Assembly (NCBI GenBank): GCA_037783545.1
Contig: JBBELK010000440.1
Span: 62,001 to 126,000 of the forward strand
Source: Henricia sp. BOLD:AAB3569
Taxonomy: Eukaryota; Echinodermata; Asteroidea; Spinulosida; Echinasteridae
Length of the DNA: 64,000 nucleotides
Direction of reading: 5' to 3'
The position numbers and the translations under genes were made by a program. Shown here in pieces: positions 1-10,247 of this stretch (positions are counted from its first letter, which is position 1; every line of letters starts with the position of its first letter). Below the pieces are notes generated by a model. The model made no database searches. It was not told the DNA's origin and was given only the letters and a program-made list of their open reading frames with translations.

Positions 1-303
1 AGTCTGTCAATTTTTTATGACAAGTGCGCAATATAGAGAGTTTAGGGCATGCAAAATTTGAAGTTCGTCGGAACATTTTTCGACCTCCAAATTTGCCGAC
101 GTTTGGACCACACTTTGACCAAATTGCCGAGCCAAACTGCGGTGCGTTAACGACAGTCCGAATGACTGAGCATGCGCACAACTCAGGAGTACCCCAAAGA
201 GGTGTGTACAGACAGCCACGGTTTGCGTGAGAGCAGTCAGGAAGCCTCAACCCAGTTTTTTCTAAACTTTGAAATTTCTCTGCCATTTCCCGGTGAAAGT
301 CTG

Positions 304-1788
304 TCAATTTGTTATGACAAGTGCGCAATATAGAGAGTTTAGGGCATGCAAAATTTGAAGTTCGTCGGAACATTTTTCGACCTCCAAATTTGCCGACGTT
401 TGGACCACACTTTGACCAAATTGCCGAGCCAAACTGCAGTGCGTTAACGACAGTCCGAATGACTGAGCATGCGCACAACTCAGGAGTACCCCAAAGAGGT
501 GTGTACAGACAGCCACGGTTTGCGTGAGAGCAGTCAGGAAGCCTCAACCCAGTTTTTTCTAAACTTTGAAATTTCTCTGCCATTTCCCGCCGAAAGTCTG
601 TCAATTTTTTATGACAAGTGCGCAATATAGAGAGTTTAGGGCATGCAAAATTTGAAGTTCGTCGGAACATTTTTCGACCTCCAAATTTGCCGACGTTTGG
701 ACCACACTTTGACCAAATTGCCGAGCCAAACTGCGGTGCGTTAACGACAGTCCGAATGACTGAGCATGCGCACAACTCAGGAGTACCCCAAAGAGGTGTG
801 TACAGACAGCCACGGTTTGCGTGAGAGCAGTCAGGAAGCCTCAACCCAGTTTTTTCTAAACTTTGAAATTTCTCTGCCATTTCCCGGCGAAAGTCTGTCA
901 ATTTTTTATGACAAGTGCGCAATATAGAGAGTTTAGGGCATGCACAATTTTAAGTTCGTCGGAAAATTTTTCGACCTCCAAATTTGCCGACGTTTGGACC
1001 ACACTTTGACCAAATTGCCGAGCCAAACTGCGGTGCGTTAACGACAGTCCGAATGACTGAGCATGCGCACAACTCAGGAGTACCCCAAAGAGGTGTGTAC
1101 AGACAGCCACGGTTTGCGTGAGAGCAGTCAGGAAGCCTCAACCCAGTTTTTTCTAAACTTTGAAATTTCTCTGCCATTTCCCGGCGAAAGTCTGTCAATT
1201 TTTTATGACAAGTGCGCAATATAGAGAGTTTAGGGCATGCAAAATTTGAAGTTCGTCGGAACATTTTTCGACCTCCAAATTTGCCGACGTTTGGACCACA
1301 CTTTGACCAAATTGCCGAGCCAAACTGCGGTGCGTTAACGACAGTCCGAATGACTGAGCATGCGCACAACTCAGGAGTACCCCAAAGAGGTGTGTACAGA
1401 CAGCCACGGTTTGCGTGAGAGCAGTCAGGAAGCCTCAACCCAGTTGTTTCTAAACTTTGAAATTTCTCTGCCATTTCCCGGCGAAAGTCTGTCAATTTTT
1501 TATGACAATTGCGCAATATAGAGAGTTTAGGGCATGCAAAATTTGAAGTTCGTCGGAACATTTTTCGACCTCCAAATTTGCCGACGTTTGAACCACACTT
1601 TGACCAAATTGCCGAGCCAAACTGCGGTGCGTTAACGACAGTCCGAATGACTGAGCATGCGCACAACTCAGGAGTACCCCAAAGAGGTGTGTACAGACAG
1701 CCACGGTTTGCGTGAGAGCAGCCAGGAAGCCTCAACCCAGTTTTTTCTAAACTTTGAAATTTCTCTGCCATTTCCCGGCGAAAGTCTG
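304..1788. repeat. 1,782-bp higher-order repeat, copy A
   Basis: Variants here recur 1,782 bp (six monomers) downstream. CTGCAGTGCG at 438 recurs at 2220. The cluster CACAATTTTAAG plus GGAAAATTT near 945-970 recurs near 2727-2752. CAGTTGTTTCTAAAC near 1441 recurs near 3223. GACAATTGCG with CGTTTGAACC near 1503-1595 recurs near 3285-3377. The copies are not identical: for example GAGCAGCCAGG near 1719 is GAGCAGTCAGG in copy B. Ends are approximate. Confidence 0.8.
598..894. repeat. Representative sat297 monomer (297 bp)
   Basis: A near-consensus copy used as a phase reference, taken to begin at GTCTGTCAAT. Hand count of the consensus gives C 70, G 68 and 16 CpG in 297 bp (46.5% GC). Internal structure: a 6-bp inverted repeat CGTCGG at 660-665 with CCGACG at 690-695; a second, GTTTGG at 695-700 with CCAAAC at 726-731; a direct sub-repeat CCAAATTTGCCGA / CCAAATTGCCGA about 33 bp apart; and an alternating purine-pyrimidine run GCATGCGCACA. 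No hammerhead core and no complete CENP-B box were found. Confidence 0.95.
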
Positions 1789-2085
1789 TCAATTTTTTAT
1801 GACAAGTGCGCAATATAGAGAGTTTAGGGCATGCAAAATTTGAAGTTCGTCGGAACATTTATCGACCTCCAAATTTGCCGACGTTTGGACCACACTTTGA
1901 CCAAATTGCCGAGCCAAACTGCGGTGCGTTAACGACAGTCCGAATGACTGAGCATGCGCACAACTCAGGAGTACCCCAAAGAGGTGTGTACAGACAGCCA
2001 CGGTTTGCGTGAGAGCAGTCAGGAAGCCTCAACCCAGTTTTTTCTAAACTTTGAAATTTCTCTGCCATTTCCCGGCGAAAGTCTG

Positions 2086-3570
2086 TCAATTTTTTATGAC
2101 AAGTGCGCAATATAGAGAGTTTAGGGCATGCAAAATTTGAAGTTCGTCGGAACATTTTTCGACCTCCAAATTTGCCGACGTTTGGACCACACTTTGACCA
2201 AATTGCCGAGCCAAACTGCAGTGCGTTAACGACAGTCCGAATGACTGAGCATGCGCACAACTCAGGAGTACCCCAAAGAGGTGTGTACAGACAGCCACGG
2301 TTTGCGTGAGAGCAGTCAGGAAGCCTCAACCCAGTTTTTTCTAAACTTTGAAATTTCTCTGCCATTTCCCGGCGAAAGTCTGTCAATTTTTTATGACAAG
2401 TGCGCAATATAGAGAGTTTAGGGCATGCAAAATTTAAAGTTCGTCGGAACATTTTTCGACCTCCAAATTTGCCGACGTTTGGACCACACTTTGACCAAAT
2501 TGCCGAGCCAAACTGCGGTGCGTTAACGACAGTCCGAATGACTGAGCATGCGCACAACTCAGGAGTACCCCAAAGAGGTGTGTACAGACAGCCACGGTTT
2601 GCGTGAGAGCAGTCAGGAAGCCTCAACCCAGTTTTTTCTAAACTTTGAAATTTCTCTGCCATTTCCCGGCGAAAGTCTGTCAATTTTTTATGACAAGTGC
2701 GCAATATAGAGAGTTTAGGGCATGCACAATTTTAAGTTCGTCGGAAAATTTTTCGACCTCCAAATTTGCCGACGTTTGGACCACACTTTGACCAAATTGC
2801 CGAGCCAAACTGCGGTGCGTTAACGACAGTCCGAATGACTGAGCATGCGCACAACTCAGGAGTACCCCAAAGAGGTGTGTACAGACAGCCACGGTTTGCG
2901 TGAGAGCAGTCAGGAAGCCTCAACCCAGTTTTTTCTAAACTTTGAAATTTCTCTGCCATTTCCCGGCGAAAGTCTGTCAATTTTTTATGACAAGTGCGCA
3001 ATATAGAGAGTTTAGGGCATGCAAAATTTGAAGTTCGTCGGAACATTTTTCGACCTCCAAATTTGCCGACGTTTGGACCACACTTTGACCAAATTGCCGA
3101 GCCAAACTGCGGTGCGTTAACGACAGTCCGAATGACTGAGCATGCGCACAACTCAGGAGTACCCCAAAGAGGTGTGTACAGACAGCCACGGTTTGCGTGA
3201 GAGCAGTCAGGAAGCCTCAACCCAGTTGTTTCTAAACTTTGAAATTTCTCTGCCATTTCCCGGCGAAAGTCTGTCAATTTTTTATGACAATTGCGCAATA
3301 TAGAGAGTTTAGGGCATGCAAAATTTGAAGTTCGTCGGAACATTTTTCGACCTCCAAATTTGCCGACGTTTGAACCACACTTTGACCAAATTGCCGAGCC
3401 AAACTGCGGTGCGTTAACGACAGTCCGAATGACTGAGCATGCGCAAAACTCAGGAGTACCCCAAAGAGGTGTGTACAGACAGCCACGGTTTGCGTGAGAG
3501 CAGTCAGGAAGCCTCAACCCAGTTTTTTCTAAACTTTGAAATTTCTCTGCCATTTCCCGTCGAAAGTCTG
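2086..3570. repeat. 1,782-bp higher-order repeat, copy B
   Basis: Partner of the block at 304-1788, shifted by six monomers. It shares the rare variants listed there and carries private changes such as GCGCAAAACTC near 3443 and TTTAAAGTTCG near 2435. It is followed by an irregular monomer near 3560-3610 (T-run of seven, GCAATAGAGAG in place of GCAATATAGAG), where the shared pattern ends. Confidence 0.8.
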
Positions 3571-6500
3571 TCAATTTTTTTATGACAAGTGCGCAATAGA
3601 GAGAGTTTAGGGCATGCACAATTTGAAGTTCGTCGGAACATTTTTCGACCTCCAAATTTGCCGACGTTTGGACCACACTTTGACCAAATTGCCGAGCCAA
3701 ACTGCGGTGCGTTAACGACAGTCCGAATGACTGAGCATGCGCACAACTCAGGAGTACCCCAAAGAGGTGTGTACAGACAGCCACGGTTTGCGTGAGAGCA
3801 GTCAGGAAGCCTCAACCCAGTTTTTTCTAAACTTTGAAATTTCTCTGCCATTTCCCGGCGAAAGTCTGTCAATTTTTTATGACAAGTGCGCAATATAGAG
3901 AGTTTAGGGCATGCAAAATTTGAAGTTCGTCGGAACATTTTTCGACCTCCAAATTTGCCGACGTTTGGACCACACTTTGACCAAATTGCCGAGCCAAACT
4001 GCGGTGCGTTAACGACAGTCCGAATGACTGAGCATGCGCACAACTCAGGAGTACCCCAAAGAGGTGTGTACAGACAGCCACGGTTTGCGTGAGAGCAGTC
4101 AGGAAGCCTCAACCCAGTTTTTTTCTAAACTTTGAAATTTCTCTGCCATTTCCCGGCGAAAGTCTGTCAATTTTTTATGACAAGTGCGCAATATAGAGAG
4201 TTTAGGGCATGCAAAATTTGAAGTTCGTCGGAACATTTTTCGACCTCCAAATTTGCCGACGTTTGGACCACACTTTGACCAAATTGCCGAGCCAAACTGC
4301 GGTGCGTTAACGACAGTCCGAATGACTGAGCATGCGCACAACTCAGGAGTACCCCAAAGAGGTGTGTACAGACAGCCACGGTTTGCGTGAGAGCAGTCAG
4401 GAAGCCTCAACCCAGTTTTTTCTAAACTTTGAAATTTCTCTGCCATTTCCCGGCGAAAGTCTGTCAATTTTGTATGACAAGTGCGCAATATAGAGAGTTT
4501 AGGGCATGCAAAATTTGAAGTTCGTCGGAACATTTTTCGACCTCCAAATTTGCCGACGTTTGGACCACACTTTGACCAAATTGCCGAGCCAAACTGCGGT
4601 GCGTTAACGACAGTCCGAATGACTGAGCATGCGCACAACTCAGGAGTACCCCAAAGAGGTGTGTACAGACAGCCACGGTTTGCGTGAGAGCAGTCAGGAA
4701 GCCTCAACCCAGTTTTTTCTAAACTTTGAAATTTCTCTGCCATTTCCCGGCGAAAGTCTGTCAATTTTTTATGACAAGTGCGCAATATAGAGAGTTTGGG
4801 GCATGCAAAATTTGAAGTTCGTCGGAACATTTTTCGACCTCCAAATTTGCCGACGTTTGGACCACACTTTGACCAAATTGCCGAGCCAAACTGCGGTGCG
4901 TTAACGACAGTCCGAATGACTGAGCATGCGCACAACTCAGGAGTACCCCAAAGAGGTGTGTACAGACAGCAACGGTTTGCGTGAGAGCAGTCAGGAAGCC
5001 TCAACCCAGTTTTTTCTAAACTTTGAAATTTCTCTGCCATTTCCCGGCGAAAGTCTGTCATTTTTTTATGACAAGTGCGCAATATAGAGAGTTTAGGGCA
5101 TGCAAAATTTGAAGTTCGTCGGAACATTTTTCGACCTCCAAATTTGCCGACGTTTGGACCACACTTTGACCAAATTGCCGAGCCAAACTGCGGTGCGTTA
5201 ACGACAGTCCGAATGACTGAGCATGCGCACAACTCAGGAGTACCCCAAATAGGTGTGTACAGACAGCCACGGTTTGCGTGAGAGCAGTCAGGAAGCCTCA
5301 ACCCAGTTTTTTCTAAACTTTGAAATTTCTCTGCCATTTCCCTGCGAAAGTCTGTCAATTTTTTATGACAAGTGCGCAATATAGAGAGTTTAGGGCATGC
5401 AAAATTTGAAGTTCGTCGGAACATTTTTCGACCTCCAAATTTGCCGACGTTTGGACCACACTTTGACCAAATTGCCGAGCCAAACTGCGGTGCGTTAACG
5501 ACAGTCCGAATGACTGAGCATGCGCACAACTCAGGAGTACCCCAAAGAGGTGTGTACAGACAGCCACGGTTTGCGTGAGAGCAGTCAGGAAGCCTCAACC
5601 CAGTTTTTTCTAAACTTTGAAATTTCTCTGCCATTTCCCGGCGAAAGTCTGTCAATTTTTTATGACAAGTGCGCATTAAAGAGAGTTTAGGGCATGCAAA
5701 ATTTGAAGTTCGTCGGAACATTTTTCGACCTCCAAATTTGCCGACGTTTGGACCACACTTTGACCAAATTGCCGAGCCAAACTGCGGTGCGTTAACGACA
5801 GTCCGAATGACTGAGCATGCGCACAACTCAGGAGTACCCCAAAGAGGTGTGTACAGACAGCCACGGTTTGCGTGAGAGCAGTCAGGAAGCCTCAACCCAG
5901 TTTTTTTCTAAACTTTGAAATTTCTCTGCCATTTCCCGGCGAAAGTCTGTCAATTTTTTATGACAAGTGCGCAATATAGAGAGTTTAGGGCATGCAAAAT
6001 TTGAAGTTCGTCGGAACATTTTTCGACCTCCAAATTTGCCGACGTTTGAACCACACTTTGACCAAATTGCCGAGCCAAACTGCGGTGCGTTAACGACAGT
6101 CCGAATGACTGAGCATGCGCACAACTCAGGAGTACCCCAAAGAGGTGTGTACAGACAGCCACGGTTTGCGTGAGAGCAGTCAGGAAGCCTCAACCCATTT
6201 TTTTCTAAACTTTGAAATTTCTCTGCCATTTCCCGGCGAAAGTCTGTCAATTTTTTATGACAAGTGCGCAATATAGAGAGTTTAGGGCATGCAAAATTTG
6301 AAGTTCGTCGGAACATTTTTCGACCTCCAAATTTGCTGACGTTTGGACCACACTTTGACCAAATTGCCGAGCCAAACTGCGGTGCGTTAACGACAGTCCG
6401 AATGACTGAGCATGCGCAAAACTCAGGAGTACCCCAAAGAGGTGTGTACAGACAGCCACGGTTTGCGTGAGAGCAGTCAGGAAGCCTCAACCCAGTTTTT

Positions 6501-8619
6501 TCTAAACTTTGAAATTTCTCTGCCATTTCCCGGCGAAAGTCTGTCAATTTTTTATGACAAGTGCGCAATATAGAGAGTTTAGGGCATGCAAAATTTAGAG
6601 TTCGTCGGAACATTTTTCGACCTCCAAATTTGCCGACGTTTGGACCACACTTTGACCAAATTGCCGAGCCAAACTGCGGTGCGTTAACGACAGTCCGAAT
6701 GACTGAGCATGCGCACAACTCAGGAGTACCCCAAAGAGGTGTGTACAGACAGCCACGGTTTGCGTGAGAGCAGTCAGGAAGCCTCAACCCAGTTTTTTCT
6801 AAACTTTGAAATTTCTCTGCCATTTCCCGGCGAAAGTCTGTCAATTTTTTATGACAAGTGCGCAATATAGAGAGTTTAGGGCATTCAAAATTTGAAGTTC
6901 GTCGGAAAATTTTTCGACCTCCAAATTTGCCGACGTTTGGACCACACTTTGACCAAATTGCCGAGCCAAACTGCGGTGCGTTAACGACAGTCCGAATGAC
7001 TGAGCATGCGCACAACTCAGGAGTACCCCAAAGAGGTGTGTACAGACAGCAACGGTTTGCGTGAGAGCAGTCAGGAAGCCTCAACCCAGTTTTTTCTAAA
7101 CTTTGAAATTTCTCTGCCATTTCCCGGCGAAAGTCTGTCAATTTTTTATGACACGTGCGCAATATAGAGAGTTTAGGGCATGCAAAATTTGAAGTTCGTC
7201 GGAACATTTTTCGACCTCCAAATTTGCCGACGTTTGGACCACACTTTGACCAAATTGCCGAGCCAAACTGCGGTGCGTTAACGACAGCCCGAATGACTGA
7301 GCATGCGCACAACTCAGGAGTACCCCAAAGAGGTGTGTACAGACAGCCACGGTTTGCGTGAGAGCAGTCAGGAAGCCTCAACCCAGTTTTTTCTAAACTT
7401 TGAAATTTCTCTGCCATTTCCCGGCGAAAGTCTGTCAATTTTTTATGACAAGTGCGCAATATAGAGAGTTTAGGTCATGCAAAATTTGAAGTTCGTCGGA
7501 ACATTTTTCGACCTCCAAATTTGCCGACGTTTGGACCACACTTTGACCAAATTGCCGAGCCAAACTGCGGTGCGTTAACGACAGTCCGAATGACTGAGCA
7601 TGCGCACAACTCAGGAGTACCCCAAAGAGGTGTGTACAGACAGCCACGGTTTGCGTGAGAGCAGTCAGGAAGCCTCAACCCAGTTTTTTCTAAACTTTGA
7701 AATTTCTCTGCCATTTCCCGGCGAAAGTCTGTCAATTTTGTATGACAAGTGCGCAATATAGAGAGTTTAGGGCATGCAAAATTTGAAGTTCGTCGGAACA
7801 TTTTTCGACCTCCAAATTTGCCGACGTTTGGACCACACTTTGACCAAATTGCCGAGCCAAACTGCGGTGCGTTAACGACAGTCCGAATGACTGAGCATGC
7901 GCACAACTCAGGAGTACCCCAAAGAGGTGTGTACAGACAGCCACGGTTTGCGTGAGAGCAGTCAGGAAGCCTCAACCCAGTTTTTTTTTAAACTTTGAAA
8001 TTTCTCTGCCATTTCCTGGCGAAAGTCTGTCAATTTTTTATGACAAGTGCGCAATATAGAGAGTTTAGGGCATGCAAAATTTGAAGTTCGTCGGAACATT
8101 TTTCGACCTCCAAATTTGCCGACGTTTGGACCACACTTTGACCAAATTGCCGAGCCAAACTGCGGTGCGTTAACGACAGTCCGAATGACTGAGCATTCGC
8201 ACAACTCAGGAGTATCCCAAAGAGGTGTGTACAGACAGCCACGGTTTGCGTGAGAGCAGTCAGGAAGCCTCAACCCAGTTTTTTCTAAACTTTGAAATTT
8301 CTCTGCCATTTCCCGGCGAAAGTCTGTCAATTTTTTATGACAAGTGCGCAATATAGAGAGTTTAGGGCATGCAAAATTTGAAGTTCGTCGGAAAATTTTT
8401 CGACCTCCAAATTTGCCGACGTTTGGACCACACTTTGACCAAATTGCCGAGCCAAACTGCGGTGCGTTAACGACAGTCCGAATGACTGAGCATGCGCACA
8501 ACTCAGGAGTACCCCAAAGAGGTGTGTACAGACAGCAACGGTTTGCGTGAGAGCAGTCAGGAAGCCTCAACCCAGTTTTTTCTAAACTTTGAAATTTCTC
8601 TGCCATTTCCCGGCGAAAG

Positions 8620-9213
8620 TCTGTCAATTTTTTATGACACGTGCGCAATATAGAGAGTTTAGGGCATGCAAAATTTGAAGTTCGTCGGAACATTTTTCGA
8701 CCTCCAAATTTGCCGACGTTTGGACCACACTTTGACTAAATTGCCGAGCCGAACTGCGGTGCGTTAACGACAGTCCGAATGACTGAGCATGCGCACAACT
8801 CAGGAGTACCCCAAATAGGTGTGTACAGACAGCCACGGTTTGCGTGAGAGCAGTCAGGAAGCCTCAACCCAGTTTTTTCTAAACTTTGAAATTTCTCTGC
8901 CATTTCCCGGCGAAAGTCTGTCAATTTTTTATGACAAGTGCGCAATATAGAGAGTTTAGGGCATGCAAAATTTGAAGTTCGTCGGAACATTTTTCGACCT
9001 CCAAATTTGCCGACGTTTGGACCACACTTTGACCAAATTGCCGAGCCAAACTGCGGTGCGTTAACGACAGTCCGAATGACTGAGCATGCGCACAACTCAG
9101 GAGTACCCCAAAGAGGTGTGTACAGACAGCCACGGTTTGCGTGAGAGCAGTCAGGAAGCCTCAACCCAGTTTTTTCTAAACTTTGAAATTTCTCTGCCAT
9201 TTCCCGGCGAAAG
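8620..9213. repeat. 594-bp dimer repeat, copy A
   Basis: A two-monomer unit. The first monomer has GACACGTGCG near 8637, GACTAAATTGCCGAGCCGAAC near 8734 and CCAAATAGGTG near 8815. The second is consensus-like. The same pair recurs exactly 594 bp downstream. Boundaries are approximate because the flanks are also satellite. Confidence 0.82.
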
Positions 9214-9807
9214 TCTGTCAATTTTTTATGACACGTGCGCAATATAGAGAGTTTAGGGCATGCAAAATTTGAAGTTCGTCGGAACATTTTTCGACCTCCA
9301 AATTTGCCGACGTTTGGACCACACTTTGACTAAATTGCCGAGCCGAACTGCGGTGCGTTAACGACAGTCCGAATGACTGAGCATGCGCACAACTCAGGAG
9401 TACCCCAAATAGGTGTGTACAGACAGCCACGGTTTGCGTGAGAGCAGTCAGGAAGCCTCAACCCAGTTTTTTCTAAACTTTGAAATTTCTCTGCCATTTC
9501 CCGGCGAAAGTCTGTCAATTTTTTATGACAAGTGCGCAATATAGAGAGTTTAGGGCATGCAAAATTTGAAGTTCGTCGGAACATTTTTCGACCTCCAAAT
9601 TTGCCGACGTTTGGACCACACTTTGACCAAATTGCCGAGCCAAACTGCGGTGCGTTAACGACAGTCCGAATGACTGAGCATGCGCACAACTCAGGAGTAC
9701 CCCAAAGAGGTGTGTACAGACAGCCACGGTTTGCGTGAGAGCAGTCAGGAAGCCTCAACCCATTGTTTTCTAAACTTTGACATTTCTCTGCTATTTCCCG
9801 GCGAAAG
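9214..9807. repeat. 594-bp dimer repeat, copy B
   Basis: Second copy of the dimer, with the same three rare variants near 9231, 9328 and 9409. Its end carries private changes (CCATTGTTTTC near 9762, CTGCTATTTCCC near 9790) that mark the left flank of the first SINE. Confidence 0.82.
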
Positions 9808-9936
9808 TCTGTCAATTTTTTATGACAAGTGCGCAATATAGAGAGTTTAGGGCATGCAAAATTTGAAGTTCGTCGGAACATTTTTCGACCTCCAAATTTG
9901 CCGACGTTTGGACCACACTTTGACGAAATTGCCGAG

Positions 9937-9949
9937 CCAAACTGCGGTG
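9937..9949. repeat. Target-site duplication, left of SINE copy 1
   Basis: CCAAACTGCGGTG, directly before the SINE tail and repeated exactly after the SINE head at 10235-10247. An uninterrupted monomer has this 13-mer once, so the second copy is the footprint of insertion by target-primed reverse transcription. Confidence 0.93.
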
Positions 9950-9964
9950 TTGTTGTTGTTGTTG
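9950..9964 (-). repeat. (TTG)5 simple-repeat tail of SINE copy 1
   Basis: Five TTG units on the plus strand, i.e. (CAA)5 at the 3' end of the SINE RNA, directly against the left target-site duplication. Its position fixes the element orientation. Confidence 0.92.
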
Positions 9965-10169
9965 TATATTTTATGGCATCTTCGGCAACTAAGGCCCTTT
10001 ATGCCATCAACTATACGGTTTTAGCTTTAACTATACTATATTATCAACTTCAGATGACGAAGAAGGAGTTGCAGTTTTAGAAGTGGGAGGAAAACCCCCA
10101 GAGAAATGCCCCAGGGGGAAACCCACGCGGTCAAGTAGGGACTGCAAACCCAATCCACATACACGACCC

Positions 10170-10224
10170 GGATTCGAACCCGGGACCCCAGAGGTGAAAG
10201 GCGAGGAAAGAACCCGTACGCCAA
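10170..10224 (-). promoter_or_regulatory. Internal pol III promoter boxes of SINE copy 1
   Basis: Plus-strand GGATTCGAACC at 10170-10180 is the complement of a perfect B box GGTTCGAATCC. CCCGTACGCCAA at 10213-10224 is the complement of TTGGCGTACGGG, an imperfect A box. Spacing and order match a type 2 (tRNA) promoter. Whether it is active cannot be told from sequence. Confidence 0.88.
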
Positions 10225-10234
10225 CCCGACCGCC

Positions 10235-10247
10235 CCAAACTGCGGTG
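10235..10247. repeat. Target-site duplication, right of SINE copy 1
   Basis: CCAAACTGCGGTG immediately after the SINE head, identical to 9937-9949. The interrupted monomer then resumes in phase. Confidence 0.93.

Larger units (their letters stand above)
1..9949. repeat. sat297 satellite array, segment I
   Basis: About 33 head-to-tail copies of a 297-bp monomer, cut by the left window edge and ended by the first SINE. Recurrent landmarks spaced 297 bp apart are the T-run before ATGACAAGTGCGCAATATAG, then GTTTAGGGCATGC, GTCGGAACATTTTTCGACC, GAGCATGCGCAC, GGTGTGTACAGACAGCC and CCATTTCCCGGCGAAAG. Copies differ mainly by single-base changes and T-run length. No gene is present. Short open frames repeat identically in every monomer on both strands and are a by-product of the repeat. 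Confidence 0.98.
9950..10234 (-). mobile_element. tRNA-derived SINE, copy 1 (full length, 285 bp)
   Basis: Read on the minus strand, the element starts with GGCGGTCGGGTTGGCG, has an A-box-like TTGGCGTACGGG and a perfect B box GGTTCGAATCC, then a body of about 200 bp and a (CAA)5 tail. The body has an imperfect stem-loop at 10083-10126 (GTGGG with CCCAC outside, CCCCC with GGGGG inside). A 13-bp target-site duplication flanks it. A tRNA-like head, non-coding body and simple-repeat tail define a pol III-transcribed SINE mobilised by a partner LINE. The G/C-rich hairpin body recalls central domains shared among invertebrate SINEs, but I cannot assign a family. The short open frames across it are not coding. 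Confidence 0.93.

Noticed and set aside
658-674. A true CENP-B box
   Set aside because: Only the first half matches; the CGGG block is replaced by ATTT.
601-824. Repeated 70-codon (minus) and 68-codon (plus) open frames as a small-gene family
   Set aside because: They overlap each other on opposite strands in nearly every monomer and repeat with the 297-bp period. Frequent residue-changing differences show no protein constraint.
598-894. Hammerhead ribozyme in the satellite, as in some other animal satellites
   Set aside because: CGAAAGTC is present, but I found no CTGATGA core on either strand of the monomer.
9829-10080. 83-codon open frame over satellite and SINE
   Set aside because: It crosses the insertion joint and the (TTG)5 tail, which reads as a run of valines; it recurs at 12210-12461 only because the block is duplicated.
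10155-10234. A functional tRNA gene on the minus strand
   Set aside because: A and B boxes and a T-arm-like stretch are present, but the sequence continues into a SINE body with a (CAA)n tail and target-site duplications, and I see no proper acceptor stem closing after the T arm.
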